Source: Sporosarcina sp. ACRSM (lineage in GTDB: Bacteria; Bacillota; Bacilli; Bacillales_A; Planococcaceae). From it: a stretch of 64,000 bases of DNA. Shown in pieces: positions 8,895 through 17,512 of this stretch (the first letter of the stretch is position 1; the number at the start of each line of letters is the position of its first letter). The stretch is taken from contig NZ_JAKRNU010000005.1 of assembly GCF_022346545.1 (NCBI RefSeq), positions 1 to 64,000 on the forward strand, written 5' to 3'. The notes below the pieces were generated by a model. The model did no database searches and had not been told where the DNA came from. It was given only the letters and a program-made list of their open reading frames with translations. A program made the translations under genes and the position numbers.

Positions 8895-9503
8895 TTACAC
8901 AAATGCAAGTATTGCCTGTACACCGATAACAGAAAGTATTACGAAAGCTGCAATCGAGACGTAAGTGACGATTTTCTGTGAACGTGGCGATTGCGTGATT
9001 CCCCAAGTGACAAGGAATCCCCAAAGGCCGTTCGCCAAGTGGAAAGTCGCCGCGATAACACCCGCGATGTAGAATGCAATCATGAACGGATTCTCAAAAA
9101 TATTAGCCATCATGTTGTAGTCTACTTCGGCTCCCAATGCCTTCTGAATTCTTGTTTCATAGATGTGCCATGCGATGAAGATTACTAGGAAAACTCCTGT
9201 AATTCGTTGCAACATGAACATCCAGTTGCGGAACGTACCGAAGCGCTGTACGTTATTTTTCGCAGTAAAAGCTATGTACACACCATAGAACGCATGGAAC
9301 ATGAGTGGAATGTAAATGACGAACCATTCTAAAAACAGAACGAACGGTAAATTCCCCATGAAATTGGATGCGTTGTTGAATGCTTCTGCACCGCGTGTCG
9401 CAAAATGGTTAATAACCAAGTGCTGAGCAAGGAAGAGCCCAACCGGGATGATCCCGAGCAACGAATGTAGTCGGCGCAAATAAAAATCTGATTCTCTCGA
9501 CAA
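8895..9503 (-). CDS. sdhC: Succinate dehydrogenase cytochrome b558 subunit
   Basis: Five-helix membrane anchor that binds two haems and reduces menaquinone. The 202-aa length equals the B. subtilis protein, and the four haem-ligand histidines fall at the same positions (His28, His70, His113, His155). It is the first gene of sdhCAB, read from the sigma-A promoter at 9615-9643. This class of di-haem, single-anchor complex II is typical of Bacillales. Confidence 0.97.
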   Translation of the reverse strand: MSRESDFYLRRLHSLLGIIPVGLFLAQHLVINHFATRGAEAFNNASNFMGNLPFVLFLEWFVIYIPLMFHAFYGVYIAFTAKNNVQRFGTFRNWMFMLQRITGVFLVIFIAWHIYETRIQKALGAEVDYNMMANIFENPFMIAFYIAGVIAATFHLANGLWGFLVTWGITQSPRSQKIVTYVSIAAFVILSVIGVQAILAFV

Positions 9504-9614
9504 ATCTTTTACCCTCCCTTATTGCTGAGGACGTGCATCTAAGGCTGCCATCGTTTTGACACGAAGCAACCGTTGACTGCTCTCCTCTTCATGATACAAT
9601 AATATAACATGTTC

Positions 9615-9643
9615 ATTGTACTCCTCTGTTTTGAAGAGGTCAA
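9615..9643 (-). promoter_or_regulatory. Sigma-A promoter of sdhCAB
   Basis: On the minus strand TTGACC, 17 bp and TACAAT lie about 110 bp upstream of sdhC, leaving a leader of roughly 100 nt. Confidence 0.85.
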
Positions 9644-9700
9644 GATGAGGAAGGCAATTGCCTGCTGATTATTCTATTAATTTCTACATTATCCGAAGGG

Positions 9701-10123
9701 TTGTTTATTCGATTGGAAAATATTACATACGACTCGCCGACCCGCTTCGGCTACGAATTATTGCGTGATCATGTATTGCCAAGCATACTTGGGAAACATG
9801 AAGACGAAATCCTCTATTGGGCAGGAAAAGAAATCGCTCGAAAATTCCCGGTTTTTGCTATCGAAGAATTGCCTGTATTCTTCCAAGAAGCTGGATGGGG
9901 TGAGCTTATACTTCATGAAACGGCAAAAGACGAGACTTTTTACATATTAAAAAACGAAGCAGGCCCAACTTTCCACAAAAGATCCTTTCGCCTCGAGGCC
10001 GGTTTTTTAGCGGAACAGTATCAAAAATTGAACGGCTTACTGACGGAATGCTACGGCGAAGTGAACGATAAAGAACCTCTCGTTCACTTTCATGTGAAAT
10101 GGGATTTAAAATCAACTATTTGA
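9701..10123 (+). CDS. yslB: YslB-like protein, DUF2507
   Basis: A 140-aa protein of the DUF2507 family, related to V4R small-molecule-binding folds. Its biochemical role is not established. Conserved features are YELLRDHVLPSILG, WAGKEIARKFP, FFQEAGWGEL and the C-terminal FHVKWDLK. It is divergent from sdhC, and the location between sdhC and lysC is the same as in B. subtilis. The start is uncertain: the TTG at 9701 directly follows GAAGGG, and the TTG at 9713 is 12 nt from it. Confidence 0.85.
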   Translation: MFIRLENITYDSPTRFGYELLRDHVLPSILGKHEDEILYWAGKEIARKFPVFAIEELPVFFQEAGWGELILHETAKDETFYILKNEAGPTFHKRSFRLEAGFLAEQYQKLNGLLTECYGEVNDKEPLVHFHVKWDLKSTI

Positions 10124-10129
10124 AATGCT

Positions 10130-10165
10130 GATAGGGATGCTCTAGTGAATCGGAGCATCCCTATC
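10130..10165. terminator. Bidirectional terminator between yslB and lysC
   Basis: A perfect 13-bp stem (GATAGGGATGCTC / GAGCATCCCTATC) is followed by a T-rich run on the plus strand. It serves the convergent ends of yslB and lysC. Confidence 0.88.
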
Positions 10166-10167
10166 TT

Positions 10168-10650
10168 TTATTCCCCTGCTAATTCGTATTGTTCATGAAG
10201 GACCGCTACCGCTTTTTCCATATCCGATTCCGGAATAACAACGGAAACTTTAATCTCTGATGTACTCACCATTTTGATCGGGATAGATGCATTGCGCATT
10301 GCATCGAACATCGTAGCGGCAACGCCCGGATTTGATACCATTCCACTACCGACGATCGACACTTTAGCAAGCCCTACTTCAAAATCCACTTGTCGATATC
10401 CGAGCGCTTCCTGATTCGTCTCCAATATATTGACGACTTCCGCAAAATCCTGTTTTTTAATCGAAAAAGAAACGGATGGCTGTGCGTCCTCCCGGATCGT
10501 CTGCACAATAATATCTACGTTAACATGATGTTTTGCCAAGGTTGTAAAAATATTCGCTAGTGAACCATTGTATGGTGTGTCATACATAACAGTGATTCGG
10601 ACAATATCGCGTTCAAATGCGACTCCCCGAACGATAAGATTGTTTTCCAA
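10168..10650 (-). CDS. lysC: Aspartokinase beta subunit from an internal in-frame start
   Basis: Within lysC, codon 246 is TTG preceded by AAGGAGG with an 8-nt spacer, a complete ribosome binding site inside the coding sequence. Starting there gives 160 aa made of the two ACT regulatory domains (beginning MENNLIVRGVAFE). In B. subtilis aspartokinase II the beta subunit is known to be made by in-frame internal initiation at the corresponding place. The translation itself is inferred. Confidence 0.75.
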   Translation of the reverse strand: MENNLIVRGVAFERDIVRITVMYDTPYNGSLANIFTTLAKHHVNVDIIVQTIREDAQPSVSFSIKKQDFAEVVNILETNQEALGYRQVDFEVGLAKVSIVGSGMVSNPGVAATMFDAMRNASIPIKMVSTSEIKVSVVIPESDMEKAVAVLHEQYELAGE

Positions 10651-11385
10651 ATCGATTTCCTCCTTAATGATCGTGCCTTCGCCTTCAATATGAGCCGGTC
10701 TGACACGCAATGGCATTTGATGGTTTTTAGCGAACTCGACGGCTCTTGGATGCAGGACCCCCGCTCCTAAATTCGCGATTTCCAGCATTTCGTCGTACGA
10801 AATCTCTTCCAACTTCCGCGCTTGTTCGATCAAACGTGGATCGGTCGTAAAGACACCTTCTACGTCTGTGTAAATATCGCAAACAGCCGCATCAATCGCT
10901 ATAGCGATGGCAACGGCACTTGTATCTGATCCGCCACGCCCCAATGTCGTCAATTGCCCATGAGCATCGATTCCTTGGAATCCTGTTATGACAGCGACCG
11001 CATCCTCCTCGAGAGTGGAGATGATTCTGTCTGCTTGAACTTGTTCAATCCTAGCATTTCCATGTATAGCTTCTGTTGTGACTCCCGCCTGCCAACCGGT
11101 AAAAGATTTTGCCTCGACCCCTGCCGCAGCAATGGCCATCGCAAGAAGGGAAGCCGTTACTTGTTCGCCTGTCGTCAAAAGCATATCCAGCTCGCGTCGC
11201 CCCGCATTCGGGTTTACTTCATTGGCTAACGCCAGTAATTCATCAGTCGTTTTTCCCATTGCCGACACGATGACAGCCACTTTTTTTCCGCGATTGACTT
11301 CCCCGACGACCAATTGCGCCGCACGTGCGATTTTTTCAGGATTCGCAACCGAAGTCCCTCCGAACTTCATTACAATTCGTTCCAT
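10168..11385 (-). CDS. lysC: Aspartokinase II (alpha subunit)
   Basis: Phosphorylates aspartate, the first step towards lysine, DAP, threonine and methionine. It shows the N-terminal KFGGTSV motif at 6-12, TTLGRGGSDTSA in the kinase domain, and two C-terminal ACT domains that bind effector. I chose the ATG at 11385 with GGAGGA upstream (405 aa, close to the B. subtilis enzyme). The frame open to 11430 runs into the riboswitch terminator. Expression is governed by the lysine riboswitch in the leader. An internal start for the beta subunit lies at codon 246. Confidence 0.95.
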   Translation of the reverse strand: MERIVMKFGGTSVANPEKIARAAQLVVGEVNRGKKVAVIVSAMGKTTDELLALANEVNPNAGRRELDMLLTTGEQVTASLLAMAIAAAGVEAKSFTGWQAGVTTEAIHGNARIEQVQADRIISTLEEDAVAVITGFQGIDAHGQLTTLGRGGSDTSAVAIAIAIDAAVCDIYTDVEGVFTTDPRLIEQARKLEEISYDEMLEIANLGAGVLHPRAVEFAKNHQMPLRVRPAHIEGEGTIIKEEIDLENNLIVRGVAFERDIVRITVMYDTPYNGSLANIFTTLAKHHVNVDIIVQTIREDAQPSVSFSIKKQDFAEVVNILETNQEALGYRQVDFEVGLAKVSIVGSGMVSNPGVAATMFDAMRNASIPIKMVSTSEIKVSVVIPESDMEKAVAVLHEQYELAGE

Positions 11386-11417
11386 TTTCAGTCCTCCATC
11401 TTTTTCCCGGAATGCCA

Positions 11418-11650
11418 AAAAGGCCCTCAATCATAAATTGAGAGCCGGTCCGATGGGAGCAATCACAAAAAAGCTCCGAACGGATAGCTCTCCAGGTATT
11501 TGATACCTGACAGACTCCCACTTCTTCAATGGAAATCCAGCTAGATCATCATGGCAGCTGATGATCCGCTTCGGCGAAAGTCCCTTTCAATTCCCCTCAT
11601 TAGGCTGCCGCCTTCAAGGAATGTACTCTTAACATTCGCGCCTCTATCCT
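11418..11650 (-). promoter_or_regulatory. Lysine riboswitch (L-box) with terminator, upstream of lysC
   Basis: On the minus strand the conserved L-box blocks appear in order: GATAGAGGCGCGA, AAGAGTA, GAAAGGGA, CGCCGAAG, CTGTCAGG and GGAGAGCTATC. They are followed by a terminator stem GGCTCTCAAT / ATTGAGGGCC with TTTTT at 11418-11447. Lysine binding should favour the terminator and switch lysC off. A weak promoter candidate (TTTTTC-17-TTATAT) lies just upstream. This fills the 322-bp gap between uvrC and lysC. Confidence 0.95.
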
Positions 11651-11707
11651 CACGATATAATGCAGTGCATAATATGTGAAAAAATTCAGTGCATCCACAA
11701 TAGCATA

Positions 11708-13501
11708 CTATTTCTTTTCTCGCAATGCTTCATTTTGAAAATAGGTCTCCACTTTTTCCGCAACGGTCATTGGCAATCCTGCTTTTTGCAATTCTGCTGC
11801 GGAAGCCTCCCGAATCTTTTTGACAGAACCGAAATGCTTCAACAACATGTTTTTCCGTTTCGGTCCGACACCTGGAAGTCCATCGAGCGTCGAGACAAGC
11901 GAATTCGTTTCACGTCGTTGACGGTGGAATGTAATTGCAAAACGATGCACTTCGTCTTGGATCCGCTGCAACAAATAAAATGCCTCACTTGTTCTTTTCA
12001 ACGGAATAAGTTCAGGCGGATCACCGTAAAGCAGTTCAGCTGTTTGGTGTTTGTCGTCTTTCGCCAATCCTGCTATCGGGATGGATAAGCCAAGTTCGTT
12101 CTCGATAATTTCACGCGCAACTTCCATCTGCCCTTTCCCCCCGTCGATGACAATCAAGTCAGGCAAAGGCAACTCCTCTTTCAACACGCGGGTATATCTT
12201 CTGCGGACAACTTCCCGCATCGCACCATAGTCGTCATGCGCCGCTGCCGTTTTTGTCTTGAATTTCCGATAGTCTTTCCGGTTCGGTTTACCATCGACGA
12301 AAGAAACCATCGCAGATACCGGATCCGCCCCATACGTGTGGGAATTATCGAATGCTTCAATACGCAACGGGATGGTAATATTCATCGCTTCACCAAGCTC
12401 TTCGCACGCTCCGATCGTTCTGCTTTCCTGACGTTCAATGAGTTGGAATTTCTCCTTCAGCGACATCTGCGCATTTTTAATCGCGAGATTGACCAAATCT
12501 TTCTTTTTACCTCTTTGTGGAATCAGCACATTCACTTGCAGGAGCTGACGTATTATTTTACGGTCTATGCCTTGCGGCAACAAAATCTCCTTCGGTAAGA
12601 GATGTTCGGATTTCCCGTAAAACTGGCCGATAAATGTTAATAATTCTTCCTCAGGTTCCTGATAGACCGGAAAGAGTGATACATCCCGTTCAATCAACTT
12701 CCCTTGTCGTACGAAGAACACTTGCACACACATCCAACCCCGATCGACTGCATAACCGAAAATATCGCGATCTGTAAAGTCATTCATCGTAATGGTCTGT
12801 TTTTCCATGACCGCTTCGATATTCGCAATCTGGTCCCGATATTCTTTTGCACGTTCAAATTCGAGATTTTCCGCCGCCGACTTCATTTTTTCAGTCAGCT
12901 CTTTCTTCATTTGTTTGTAGCCGCCATTCAAAAACCGACTAATATCTTCTACCATCGATTTGTACGTATCTTCCTGTACTTCATTGACACACGGAGCAAG
13001 ACATTGGCCGAGATGATAGTAGAGGCAGACGCGATCAGGCATTGTATGGCATTTTCGATAAGGATATAAACGATCCAGCAGCTTCTTCGTTTCACTTGCG
13101 GCATGCGCATGCGGATAAGGGCCAAAATACTTCCCTTTATCTTTTTTCACTTGCCTCGTAATGATCAGTTTAGGGTGCCGTTCTGCGGTCAACTTAAGAT
13201 AAGGATAGCTCTTATCATCTTTCAGCATAATATTGTACTTGGGATCATGCTGTTTGATCAGGTTCAATTCGAGCACGAGCGCTTCAATATTGGAAGACGT
13301 GACGATATATTCGAAATCCGTGATCTCGCCGACAAGCCGTTGTGTTTTTGCATCATGTGTACCTGTAAAATAACTGCGCACACGATTTTTCAACACCTTC
13401 GCCTTGCCGACATAAATAATCGTCCCTTGTCTATCTTTCATCAAATAACAGCCAGGCACTTCGGGTAAAATGGCCAATTTTTGTTCGATCAATTCATTCA
13501 T
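11708..13501 (-). CDS. uvrC: Excinuclease ABC subunit C
   Basis: Makes the two incisions in nucleotide-excision repair with UvrB. Domains in order: GIY-YIG nuclease ([19 protein letters not shown], residues 17-35), a UVR UvrB-binding motif around 205-235 ([13 protein letters not shown]), an RNase H-like nuclease ([10 protein letters not shown] and [10 protein letters not shown]), and tandem helix-hairpin-helix at the end ([18 protein letters not shown]). The 597-aa length is normal. ATG start at 13501. A terminator-like hairpin sits 20-50 bp upstream of the start. Confidence 0.97.
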   Translation of the reverse strand: MNELIEQKLAILPEVPGCYLMKDRQGTIIYVGKAKVLKNRVRSYFTGTHDAKTQRLVGEITDFEYIVTSSNIEALVLELNLIKQHDPKYNIMLKDDKSYPYLKLTAERHPKLIITRQVKKDKGKYFGPYPHAHAASETKKLLDRLYPYRKCHTMPDRVCLYYHLGQCLAPCVNEVQEDTYKSMVEDISRFLNGGYKQMKKELTEKMKSAAENLEFERAKEYRDQIANIEAVMEKQTITMNDFTDRDIFGYAVDRGWMCVQVFFVRQGKLIERDVSLFPVYQEPEEELLTFIGQFYGKSEHLLPKEILLPQGIDRKIIRQLLQVNVLIPQRGKKKDLVNLAIKNAQMSLKEKFQLIERQESRTIGACEELGEAMNITIPLRIEAFDNSHTYGADPVSAMVSFVDGKPNRKDYRKFKTKTAAAHDDYGAMREVVRRRYTRVLKEELPLPDLIVIDGGKGQMEVAREIIENELGLSIPIAGLAKDDKHQTAELLYGDPPELIPLKRTSEAFYLLQRIQDEVHRFAITFHRQRRETNSLVSTLDGLPGVGPKRKNMLLKHFGSVKKIREASAAELQKAGLPMTVAEKVETYFQNEALREKK

Positions 13502-13515
13502 TCTTTCTCACCTAC

Positions 13516-13552
13516 TCAAAAAACCAGGTACCGATGAAGGAACCTGGCTTTT
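13516..13552 (-). terminator. Terminator-like hairpin just upstream of uvrC
   Basis: On the minus strand GCCAGGT and ACCTGGT pair around TCCTTCATCGGT and run into TTTTTTGAG, ending about 15 nt before the uvrC ATG and beside its ribosome binding site AGGTGAG. It could end the trxA transcript or attenuate uvrC. Confidence 0.7.
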
Positions 13553-13565
13553 ATCTAATCAATGT

Positions 13566-13690
13566 GTATCTTCATTCAGCAGAAGACTCCCGCCGAATGA
13601 AGATAAAGAGCCTCTGGCGGATGTCACAGATTTTGAATCGAGCGTGCTCGATTCAAAATCTGGACGCAATCACGCCGAGGCGTGATTGAT
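13566..13690. repeat. Dispersed hairpin-rich intergenic element, copy 1
   Basis: Three consecutive inverted repeats: TATCTTCATTC / GAATGAAGATA, AGATTTTGAATCGAGC / GCTCGATTCAAAATCT, and AATCACGCC / GGCGTGATT. The linking text GCCTCTGGCGGATGTCACAG and TGGACGCAAT recurs at 20021-20113 and 31500-31648. No coding potential. It ends 4 bp from the trxA stop codon. Confidence 0.88.
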
Positions 13691-13694
13691 TATG

Positions 13695-14009
13695 TTATGC
13701 ATGTTTTTCGATCAATTCAGCAAGTGCTTCTTTCGGCTTGAAACCGACCACTTTGTCAACAACTTCGCCGTCTTTGAATAGAAGAAGTGTCGGAATGGAC
13801 ATGATGCCGTATTTACCTGCAGTTTCTTGGTTATCATCAACATCCACTTTGACAATATTCGCTTTGCCTTCGATATCTCCGCTAAGCTCTTCTAATACAG
13901 GAGCGATCATTTTACAAGGTCCGCACCAAGGTGCCCAAAAGTCCACGAGGACAAGTCCTTCTTTAGTATTCTCTTCAAATGTTTGATCTGTCGCATTGAT
14001 AATAGCCAT
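13695..14009 (-). CDS. trxA: Thioredoxin
   Basis: A 104-aa cytosolic disulfide reductase with the active site WCGPC near residue 28 and the cis-Pro segment [14 protein letters not shown] chose the ATG at 14009 because AAAGGAGG lies upstream; the frame to 14033 is a run-on through the ribosome binding site. It is part of the etfA-trxA-uvrC-lysC order shared with B. subtilis. Confidence 0.97.
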   Translation of the reverse strand: MAIINATDQTFEENTKEGLVLVDFWAPWCGPCKMIAPVLEELSGDIEGKANIVKVDVDDNQETAGKYGIMSIPTLLLFKDGEVVDKVVGFKPKEALAELIEKHA

Positions 14010-14042
14010 GTTAAAATTTCCTCCTTTGTTCACTATGTACGT

Positions 14043-14051
14043 AGTATAGCA
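14043..14051 (-). promoter_or_regulatory. Extended -10 promoter candidate for trxA
   Basis: The minus strand reads TGCTATACT about 30-40 bp upstream of the trxA ATG, an extended -10 element with no good -35 match at the expected distance. Confidence 0.5.
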
Positions 14052-14094
14052 CGCACCCTTTACGCGAGCTAAATATATGCTTATAGCATTTTTA

Positions 14095-14119
14095 AACGGT
14101 GCCAGCAGCTGGCACCGTT
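14095..14119 (-). terminator. Hairpin after etfA, probable terminator
   Basis: AACGGTGCC pairs with GGCACCGTT directly after the etfA stop. The T-run on the minus strand is short and broken (TTTAAAAA), so efficiency is uncertain. Confidence 0.6.
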
Positions 14120-14124
14120 CTAAG

Positions 14125-15108
14125 TCAGTTCACCTTTGCTTTTTTCAATTCTTTCACTTCATCAATCAATAATGGAAGAACTTCGAACAAGTCGCCAACG
14201 ATTCCATAATCAGCCACTTTAAAAATATTCGCTTCTGGATCTTTATTGATCGCCACAATCACTTTCGAGTTGGACATTCCTGCCATATGCTGAATCGCGC
14301 CGGAAATCCCGACAGCAATATACAGATCTGGTGTGACGACTTTACCCGTCTGTCCAATTTGCAATGAATAATCACAGTAATCTGCATCACACGCTCCACG
14401 TGAAGCACCGACGGCTCCGCCTAATAGATTCGCCAATTCTTGGAGCGGTTTAAATCCATCTGCACTTTTCACTCCGCGGCCACCGGCGACGACAACTTTC
14501 GCCTCTGACAGATCCACACCTTCCGTCGATTTACGGACCACTTCAGAAATGATTGTACGCAAGTTTGTAATATCGACAGAAACGGATGACACATCCCCTG
14601 CGCGACCTGTGTCTTGTGAAAGTGGTGCAATATTATTCGGACGTACTGTGATGAACAGCAACCCTTCTTTATTTTCCACCTTTTCAAACGCCTTCCCCGA
14701 ATAAATCGGACGGATGAATACGGCATCATCGCCTTCCCCTTCAATTGCAGTCACATCGGAAATCAGTCCCGAATCCAGTTTACTCGCAATCTTTGGAGAC
14801 AAATCTTTTCCAAGTGCTGTATGTCCGAAAACGATAGCTTCCGGTTTTTCCTGCTCATAAACAGCCATGAATGCTTGGCCGAAGCCATCCGATGTATATT
14901 GTTTCAAATGAGGATGTTCAACCGTAATGACACGGTCCGCCCCATAATGAATCAATTCTTCCCCGAGTGACTGAACCGCGTCACCACATAATACGCCGAC
15001 CACTTCCCCGCCTCCGGCAATCGTTTTCGCTGCTGCTATTGCTTCAAATGAAACGTTACGCAAAGCACCTTCTCTCGCTTCCCCAAGCACTAATACTTTT
15101 TTAGACAT
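14125..15108 (-). CDS. etfA: Electron transfer flavoprotein alpha subunit
   Basis: FAD-binding subunit of the heterodimer that accepts electrons from acyl-CoA dehydrogenases. It shows the C-terminal FAD segment [11 protein letters not shown] and the following [20 protein letters not shown] with [10 protein letters not shown] chose the ATG at 15108, which gives the usual [10 protein letters not shown] start behind GGAGGG (327 aa). It is separated from etfB by 140 bp with nothing recognisable in the gap. It functions with fadB, lcfA and the acyl-CoA dehydrogenase at 48585. Confidence 0.95.
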   Translation of the reverse strand: MSKKVLVLGEAREGALRNVSFEAIAAAKTIAGGGEVVGVLCGDAVQSLGEELIHYGADRVITVEHPHLKQYTSDGFGQAFMAVYEQEKPEAIVFGHTALGKDLSPKIASKLDSGLISDVTAIEGEGDDAVFIRPIYSGKAFEKVENKEGLLFITVRPNNIAPLSQDTGRAGDVSSVSVDITNLRTIISEVVRKSTEGVDLSEAKVVVAGGRGVKSADGFKPLQELANLLGGAVGASRGACDADYCDYSLQIGQTGKVVTPDLYIAVGISGAIQHMAGMSNSKVIVAINKDPEANIFKVADYGIVGDLFEVLPLLIDEVKELKKAKVN

Positions 15109-15248
15109 TTCGATTCCCTCCGATTCCAATTTCGATTCATACACGTTCATATACGTTTAACCATTTACTGAACTCCCGTTTCTAACAAAAGCATCCGACC
15201 ACTTTTCCGCTAGAAGACTAGGCTTGTATTCCGACTAGATTGATATTT

Positions 15249-16022
15249 TTAGATGACTTTCGCTTCTGTGTGAAGTAGACCGACAAGCTCTTTTACTTGG
15301 TCAGCGATTTCACCTTCCAAGACACGTCCAGCCGCTTTTTGCGCCGGAAGAAACACTTCGATTGTTTTTGTTTTCGCTTCCACATCATCTTCATCCAGAT
15401 CTAGATCATCCAACTCGAGTTCATCCAACGGCTTTTTCTTCGCTTTCATAATCCCTGGTAGGGATGGATAGCGCGGTTCATTCAAACCTTGTTGCGCTGT
15501 TACGAGTAACGGCAGAGACGTTTCAATTGTTTCGGAATCCCCTTCCACATCACGAATGATTTTGGCGGATGTCCCATCGATTTCAAGGTTAGTGATCGTC
15601 GTCACATAGTTGATGCCCAACAGTTCTGCTACACGAGGACCGACTTGACCTGAACCGCCATCGATTGCCACATTCCCCGCCAAAATCAGGTCAACCTCTT
15701 TATCTTTCAAGTATTCTGCTAAAATTTTTGCAACTGTATGCTCATCCATTTCGTCAAGATCATCTTCGGTATCGATTAAGACAGCTTTATCAGCCCCCAT
15801 TGCCAAAGCGGTGCGGAGCTGTTTTTCCGCCTCTTCATTACCGATTGTCAGAACTGTTATCTCCCCGCCATGTGCATCGCGCACTTGTATCGCCTCTTCA
15901 ATTGCGTACTCATCATATGGATTGATGATGAATTCCGCTCCATCTTCGGCAATTTTACCGTTTGAAACTGTAATTTTTTCCTCTGTATCAAATGTACGTT
16001 TAACTAACACATAAATGTTCAT
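15249..16022 (-). CDS. etfB: Electron transfer flavoprotein beta subunit
   Basis: AMP-binding partner of EtfA (257 aa, normal length). Features include MNIYVLVKRTFDTEE at the start, ALAMGADKAVLID, LILAGNVAIDGGSGQVGPRVAE and NEPRYPSLPGIMKAKKK, the ETF-beta signature region. It lies 25 bp after fadB with GGGAGG as ribosome binding site, so it is cotranscribed with fadR-fadB. Confidence 0.95.
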   Translation of the reverse strand: MNIYVLVKRTFDTEEKITVSNGKIAEDGAEFIINPYDEYAIEEAIQVRDAHGGEITVLTIGNEEAEKQLRTALAMGADKAVLIDTEDDLDEMDEHTVAKILAEYLKDKEVDLILAGNVAIDGGSGQVGPRVAELLGINYVTTITNLEIDGTSAKIIRDVEGDSETIETSLPLLVTAQQGLNEPRYPSLPGIMKAKKKPLDELELDDLDLDEDDVEAKTKTIEVFLPAQKAAGRVLEGEIADQVKELVGLLHTEAKVI

Positions 16023-16046
16023 ATTGAGAACCTCCCTAATTTTCTA

Positions 16047-16820
16047 TCATTTCCCCACAAATGAGGGCTCACGTTTATCAATAAATGCTTGGATTCCTTC
16101 TTTTGCATCTTCCGAATCAAAAACAACACCGAATGCTTTGTGTTCCGCTTTTACGCCTTCATAATAAGTAGACGGCTTCGAATATTGGAGCATGTCCAAT
16201 GTCGCTTTCACCGCAATCGGACTTTTCTTAGCGATTTTCCTCGCCAGTTCCATTGTCGCTGGCAGCAATTCTTCATCCGAATAGGAGCGATTCGCTAGCC
16301 CATAACGGACTGCTTCCTCCCCACTGATCGGTTCACTCGTCAAAAGCATCTCCGCCGCTTTCGGCATACCGACATATCTCGGCAAGCGTTGGGTACCCGC
16401 AAATCCAGGAATAAGACCTAGCTGCAATTCCGGTAATCCCAACTTTGCATTCGCAGTCACATTACGGATATGACAGGCCATTGCCAGTTCAAGGCCCCCA
16501 CCAAGCGCCGCTCCATGAATAGCGGCAATGACCGGTTTAGGGAACCGTTCAAGACGTTCAAAGACCTCTTGTCCGCTGCTCGCCAATTTGGAAAATTCAG
16601 CTCCCGACTCGATCTCAGTAAACTCTTTAATATCGGCCCCTGCCGAGAAGAATCTTCCCTCCCCATGCAACACGATCACTCTGACCGCGTCATCGTTTTC
16701 CACCTGATCCAGAAGTGCATCGACTTCTAAAATGAGCGCGCGTGAAAGCGCATTCGCGGGCGCCCGCTTGATCGTAGCAACCGCTACACCATCCCCTATT
16801 GTTACAGATAGAAACTCCAT
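16047..16820 (-). CDS. fadB: Enoyl-CoA hydratase (FadB-like)
   Basis: Crotonase-fold enzyme of 257 aa that hydrates trans-2-enoyl-CoA in beta-oxidation. It shows the oxyanion-hole segments SAGADIKEF and [16 protein letters not shown], and the two glutamates expected for catalysis in GGGLELA and [18 protein letters not shown]. It lies 15 bp after fadR, so it belongs to the FadR-controlled unit fadR-fadB-etfB. Confidence 0.93.
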   Translation of the reverse strand: MEFLSVTIGDGVAVATIKRAPANALSRALILEVDALLDQVENDDAVRVIVLHGEGRFFSAGADIKEFTEIESGAEFSKLASSGQEVFERLERFPKPVIAAIHGAALGGGLELAMACHIRNVTANAKLGLPELQLGLIPGFAGTQRLPRYVGMPKAAEMLLTSEPISGEEAVRYGLANRSYSDEELLPATMELARKIAKKSPIAVKATLDMLQYSKPSTYYEGVKAEHKAFGVVFDSEDAKEGIQAFIDKREPSFVGK

Positions 16821-16835
16821 TTCATCCCATCCTTT

Positions 16836-17417
16836 TTAAGCTTGTAAGGCTTTCATTATCAGCCGATGTACACCGACTGATAATTTCATTAAATCATATT
16901 TTTGGTCTTTCATCACCCATGAAGTGAGCGTTTCATCAATTGTTCCGAATACCATCTGACGCGCGAGGCGAATGTCAATGCTGTCATCAAATGTCCCATT
17001 ATCCATTCCCTCCTTCAAGATGTTATCCAGAAGGGTCAAGTATTCTTTCAATACGCCATTAATCTGCATCCGTAATTCTTTATTCGTTTGCCGTAGTTCC
17101 AATTGGGTGACAATCGCGTAATAACGGTCTTCGTGGAGCAAGCGAAAATGATTATCAATCATTTTAAAGAGCTTCTCTGAAGTTGAGATATCTTTTTTCA
17201 ATATCTCTTCCAAATCTTCTATAAAAATAGCCATTTTCTCTTTGAATACGGATATGAGGATATCTTCTTTATTTTTAAAATATAAATAAATCGTCCCATC
17301 GGCAACGCCTGCTTCTTTTGCAATCTTTGAAACTTGCGCTTGATGATAACCGTTTTCAGCAATGACAATAATCGCTGCATCCACAATTTGCTTATATTTC
17401 GGCTTATCCCGTTTCAC
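16836..17417 (-). CDS. fadR: FadR, TetR-family regulator of fatty-acid degradation
   Basis: A 193-aa TetR protein with an N-terminal helix-turn-helix (IVIAENGYHQAQVSKIAKEAGVADGTIYLYFKNKEDIL) and a helical ligand domain. B. subtilis FadR (YsiA) is released from DNA by long-chain acyl-CoA. The neighbours fadB, etfB and lcfA are its known targets. GTG start at 17417. The operator-like palindrome at 17445-17462 lies 28 bp upstream of the start and suggests autoregulation. Confidence 0.93.
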   Translation of the reverse strand: MKRDKPKYKQIVDAAIIVIAENGYHQAQVSKIAKEAGVADGTIYLYFKNKEDILISVFKEKMAIFIEDLEEILKKDISTSEKLFKMIDNHFRLLHEDRYYAIVTQLELRQTNKELRMQINGVLKEYLTLLDNILKEGMDNGTFDDSIDIRLARQMVFGTIDETLTSWVMKDQKYDLMKLSVGVHRLIMKALQA

Positions 17418-17444
17418 TTGTAATCACCACCAAAAAAGAAAATA

Positions 17445-17462
17445 TGAATGGTTATTCATTCA
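17445..17462. promoter_or_regulatory. FadR operator
   Basis: The 18-bp site TGAATGGTTATTCATTCA fits the FadR consensus TGAATGAMTANTCATTCA with one or two differences. It lies between lcfA and fadR, just upstream of the fadR start, so it should control fadR-fadB-etfB-etfA. Confidence 0.85.
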
Positions 17463-17512
17463 TATTTTCATATTAATCTATCGTTTCTGTTAAGTCAAGT
17501 TTTGATAGAAAG

